From Imbroritus primus (GTDB lineage Bacteria > Pseudomonadota > Gammaproteobacteria > Burkholderiales > Burkholderiaceae), in NCBI GenBank assembly GCA_000272025.2, contig AKCV02000025.1:1-64000 (forward strand): a stretch of 64,000 bases of DNA, given 5' to 3'. Below, one piece after another: positions 61,946 through 64,000 of the stretch. Below the pieces are notes generated by a model, which saw nothing but the letters and a program-made list of their open reading frames with translations, was not told the DNA's origin and made no database searches. A program made the translations under genes and the position numbers. Each line of letters opens with the position of its first letter. Position 1 is the stretch's first letter.

Positions 61946-63123
61946 TTGGGTGTGCTGACTGCATCACCTACGTTAACGATATTGGAGGCATCGGTCACCA
62001 GCGCGTACGACACCCGGTCAAATACGCGGAACACGAACACCAGGCCGTAGCGTTCTTCCGGCAGCGTGATGACACGGTTGCCTTCGGTGCGGTCCTTGAC
62101 GCGGGCGCTGGCGCGCGACAGCTGCAGGACGTGGCCGTTTTCGACGCCGGCCTGGCTACCGACGTTCAGCACCACGACCTGGCGCGCGCCGCCATAGCGC
62201 ACGCCGCCATACACGCCGGCCACCAGGCCGGTGATCGTGGCTTCCGGCGCGTGCGGCATATAGCTCGAGGCGCTGCGCGGCGGCTGCGGCATCATGAGGT
62301 TGCCGACGCCCATTTCCTGCCGCGATGACACGACCTGCACGGTGGAGACCGCATCCGGCCCCTGCGGTCCGCGCACCATGCGGCCGTTGCCAAGGTATTC
62401 TGCCTCGTAGCCGAGGACCTCGCGCGTGGCCGGGTCGCGCAACGGCTTGAGCGGACGGTAGATCTGCCATTCGCTGCCGACCAGGGTTGGACTGTCGGCG
62501 ATGCCGCGCACGTAGGCCTGCTCGCCATGGCCGAGGTAAACGCGCGATTCCGGCAGGGCCACGATGCGCGCCGAGGTGTCGAGCTGCGACTGGGCGACGA
62601 CCAGCGGCTGGGTCAGGAACGGTTCGATGTCCTGCGGAGCGATGCTCGGGATGGCGCCGCTGTCGATGTCCCCCTGCCGCGTGTGCGGCGACAGGTGCAC
62701 CGTGCCGCCATCCTGCGGCGCGGTGCTCGACAGGTAGGCGCGGCCGTCACGCGTGATCAGGTAGAGGATCTGGCCGGGATAGATCAGGTGGGGATTGCGC
62801 ACCTGGGTCCGGTTCATGCCCCATAGCTCGGGCCAGCGCCAGGGCTGGCGCAGGTAGCGCGCGGAAATGTCCCACAGCGTGTCGCCGCGGCGCACGGTGT
62901 ACTGCTGCGGCGCATCCGGCGCCAGGTCGGCCACCGGGATGCCCTCGCGCGCCGTACGCGCCGCCTCGGCCTGCTGGGCTGGCGTAACGCGCAGATCGGC
63001 CGCCGTGGCAGGCCCGCTGGCGAAGCCGGTCAGACACGCCGCACACGCCAGCGCCATGCGCATTGGCCGGCACTGGAAAACCGGGCGGCTCGCCCCCATC
63101 TTATGTTTGGTAATATCGCGCAT
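61942..63123 (-). CDS. LysM domain-containing exported protein
   Basis: A protein of about 393 residues with a signal peptide-like segment (MALACAACLTGFASGPATAA). A LysM peptidoglycan-binding domain, QYTVRRGDTLWDISARYLRQPWRWPELW, is around residues 75-105 in the total, and a long C-terminal part of unknown structure follows. Such LysM proteins are regularly encoded between def and dprA in betaproteobacteria; their role is uncertain. The start is ambiguous (ATG at 63159, 63123 or 63099 before the signal). 63123 is used; its AGGA is very close to the ATG. The stop overlaps dprA. Confidence 0.9.
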   Translation of the reverse strand: MRDITKHKMGASRPVFQCRPMRMALACAACLTGFASGPATAADLRVTPAQQAEAARTAREGIPVADLAPDAPQQYTVRRGDTLWDISARYLRQPWRWPELWGMNRTQVRNPHLIYPGQILYLITRDGRAYLSSTAPQDGGTVHLSPHTRQGDIDSGAIPSIAPQDIEPFLTQPLVVAQSQLDTSARIVALPESRVYLGHGEQAYVRGIADSPTLVGSEWQIYRPLKPLRDPATREVLGYEAEYLGNGRMVRGPQGPDAVSTVQVVSSRQEMGVGNLMMPQPPRSASSYMPHAPEATITGLVAGVYGGVRYGGARQVVVLNVGSQAGVENGHVLQLSRASARVKDRTEGNRVITLPEERYGLVFVFRVFDRVSYALVTDASNIVNVGDAVSTPN

Positions 63124-63384
63124 TTCCTGAACCCAGCGTCCCCGCAGCCCCGAAATCATGCCGGGCGCCGAAGCGGTGCCCTGGCGACCCGTTCTGGATA
63201 CGCGGCCAAAATGAACAGCAGTGGAACGAGAACTGCCCCTCTGGCCGGACCCGCACTGCTTTTTGATCGCATCTCTTATTAGTGAAAGGCAGTGCGCACC
63301 GATTCTGCATGTAAACTAGGGCAATCGCAATGAAGCGGCCGTTCCGGGTAGGTGCTCGGCCGGGTAACGTTGCAGGCAAGCATC

Positions 63385-63888
63385 ATGGCTAAACTCGATA
63401 TTCTTGAATACCCCGATCCCCGCTTGTACACCGTGGCCAAACCGGTCAAAGTGGTGGACGACCGCATCCGCACGCTTATCGCCGACATGGCCGAGACCAT
63501 GTACGCCGCGCCTGGCATTGGCCTGGCGGCCACGCAGGTCGACGTCCACGAGCAGGTCATCGTCATGGACCTGTCGGAAAGCAAAGACCAGCTTCGCGTG
63601 TTCATCAACCCCGAACTGGTCTGGAGCAGCGAGGAACACCTGCTGGGCGAAGAAGGCTGCCTGTCGGTACCGGACTATTACGACAAGGTCGAGCGGGCGG
63701 CCCGCGTCAAGGTGAAGGCGCTCAACGAACACGGCGAGCCGTTCGAGCTCGAGGCCGACGAACTGCTGGCAGTATGCATCCAGCACGAGATGGATCATCT
63801 GGCCGGGCGCGTCTTCGTCCAGTACCTGTCGCCGCTCAAGCAGAACCGCGTGCGCAGCAAACTGAAAAAGCGCCAGCGCGCCGCCTGA
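63385..63888 (+). CDS. def: peptide deformylase
   Basis: A 167-residue metalloenzyme removing the N-formyl group from nascent proteins. All three motifs are present: GIGLAATQ (44-51), EGCLSVP (90-96, metal ligand Cys92) and QHEMDH (133-138, ligands His134 and His138, catalytic Glu135). The length is normal. ATG 63385 is chosen by homology; the frame reaches 63352. It is 4 bases before fmt in the standard def-fmt operon, divergent from the LysM-dprA operon across 261 bases. Confidence 0.97.
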   Translation: MAKLDILEYPDPRLYTVAKPVKVVDDRIRTLIADMAETMYAAPGIGLAATQVDVHEQVIVMDLSESKDQLRVFINPELVWSSEEHLLGEEGCLSVPDYYDKVERAARVKVKALNEHGEPFELEADELLAVCIQHEMDHLAGRVFVQYLSPLKQNRVRSKLKKRQRAA

Positions 63889-63892
63889 GCCG

Positions 63893-64000
63893 ATGACCCT
63901 GCGCGTCGCCTTCGCCGGCACTCCCGAATTCGCCCGTGCCGCCCTGGCCGCCATCCATGCGGCCGGTTTCCCCATCGTGGCCGTGCTGACGCAGCCGGAC
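63893..64000 (+). CDS. fmt: methionyl-tRNA formyltransferase (partial)
   Basis: Only the first 36 codons are visible before the window ends: [21 protein letters not shown], then VAVLTQPD. The GTPEFA motif and VxxLTQPD are the known start of the Fmt formyl-folate-binding domain. It follows def by 4 bases, in the usual operon that couples formylation and deformylation of Met. Confidence 0.95.
   Translation, partial: MTLRVAFAGTPEFARAALAAIHAAGFPIVAVLTQPD

Overview
The window is GC-rich chromosomal DNA around the replication origin of a betaproteobacterium, most likely in the order Burkholderiales. The support is the gene order gyrB-dnaN-dnaA / DnaA-box cluster / rpmH-rnpA-yidD-yidC-mnmE, a Burkholderiales-type trimeric porin, and the topB ... 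dprA-LysM-def-fmt block about 50 kb away. An Alcaligenaceae- or Burkholderiaceae-like host is plausible, but the genus cannot be fixed from what I can see.

Layout. (1) 1-5.3 kb: the 3' end of a CdiA/filamentous-haemagglutinin-type gene, then an AT-rich island of small two-helix membrane proteins (candidate immunity genes) and a displaced fragment of the pre-toxin region, then a second, 5'-truncated CdiA-like 3' half. It reads as a contact-dependent-inhibition locus that has been rearranged by recombination. (2) 5.4-15.8 kb: replication and translation core with oriC between dnaA and rpmH. (3) 15.9-20.3 kb: a heavy-metal response cluster. It has a CzcE-like periplasmic protein, a porin, and a CzcI-like protein with an OmpR-type regulator and a sensor kinase. 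Two CusR/CopR-like 16-bp boxes sit at matching distances upstream of the CzcE-like gene and the regulator operon. (4) 20.5-23.0 kb: a VOC / SRPBCC / DUF1428 operon divergent from a GlxA-type AraC regulator. (5) 23.2-30.1 kb: a complete AcrAB-TolC/MexAB-OprM-like RND pump with a divergent TetR repressor and an AcrR-like operator. (6) 30.1-35.4 kb: a methyltransferase, glutathione reductase and a RidA-family protein, then decayed DNA (an RHS/YD-repeat relic and a DUF2846 lipoprotein gene interrupted by an amber codon). (7) 35.4-42.8 kb: a second RND pump (MdtB/C type) with its adaptor, MOSC protein, MFS transporter and a 2-hydroxyacid dehydrogenase. (8) 43-49.8 kb: GTP-type PEP carboxykinase, a Cache-domain two-component system, and a CstA + YbdD transporter pair, which suggests handling of pyruvate or similar gluconeogenic acids. 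(9) 49.9-55.4 kb: accessory genes (small membrane protein, CotH-kinase lipoprotein, glycine-zipper protein with a His-rich tail, ankyrin-repeat protein). (10) 55.7-64 kb: topB, a thioredoxin-like protein, a TraB/Tiki-like protein of unknown role, dprA, LysM protein, def and the start of fmt.

The most unusual material is the rearranged CDI island at the left edge, the shared metal-response boxes, the amber-interrupted lipoprotein behind the RHS relic, the CotH lipoprotein, and two effector-like genes (ankyrin and TraB/Tiki-like) inserted around topB. I saw no rRNA, tRNA, CRISPR array or intact insertion sequence. All family assignments are by reading motifs; no database search was possible.
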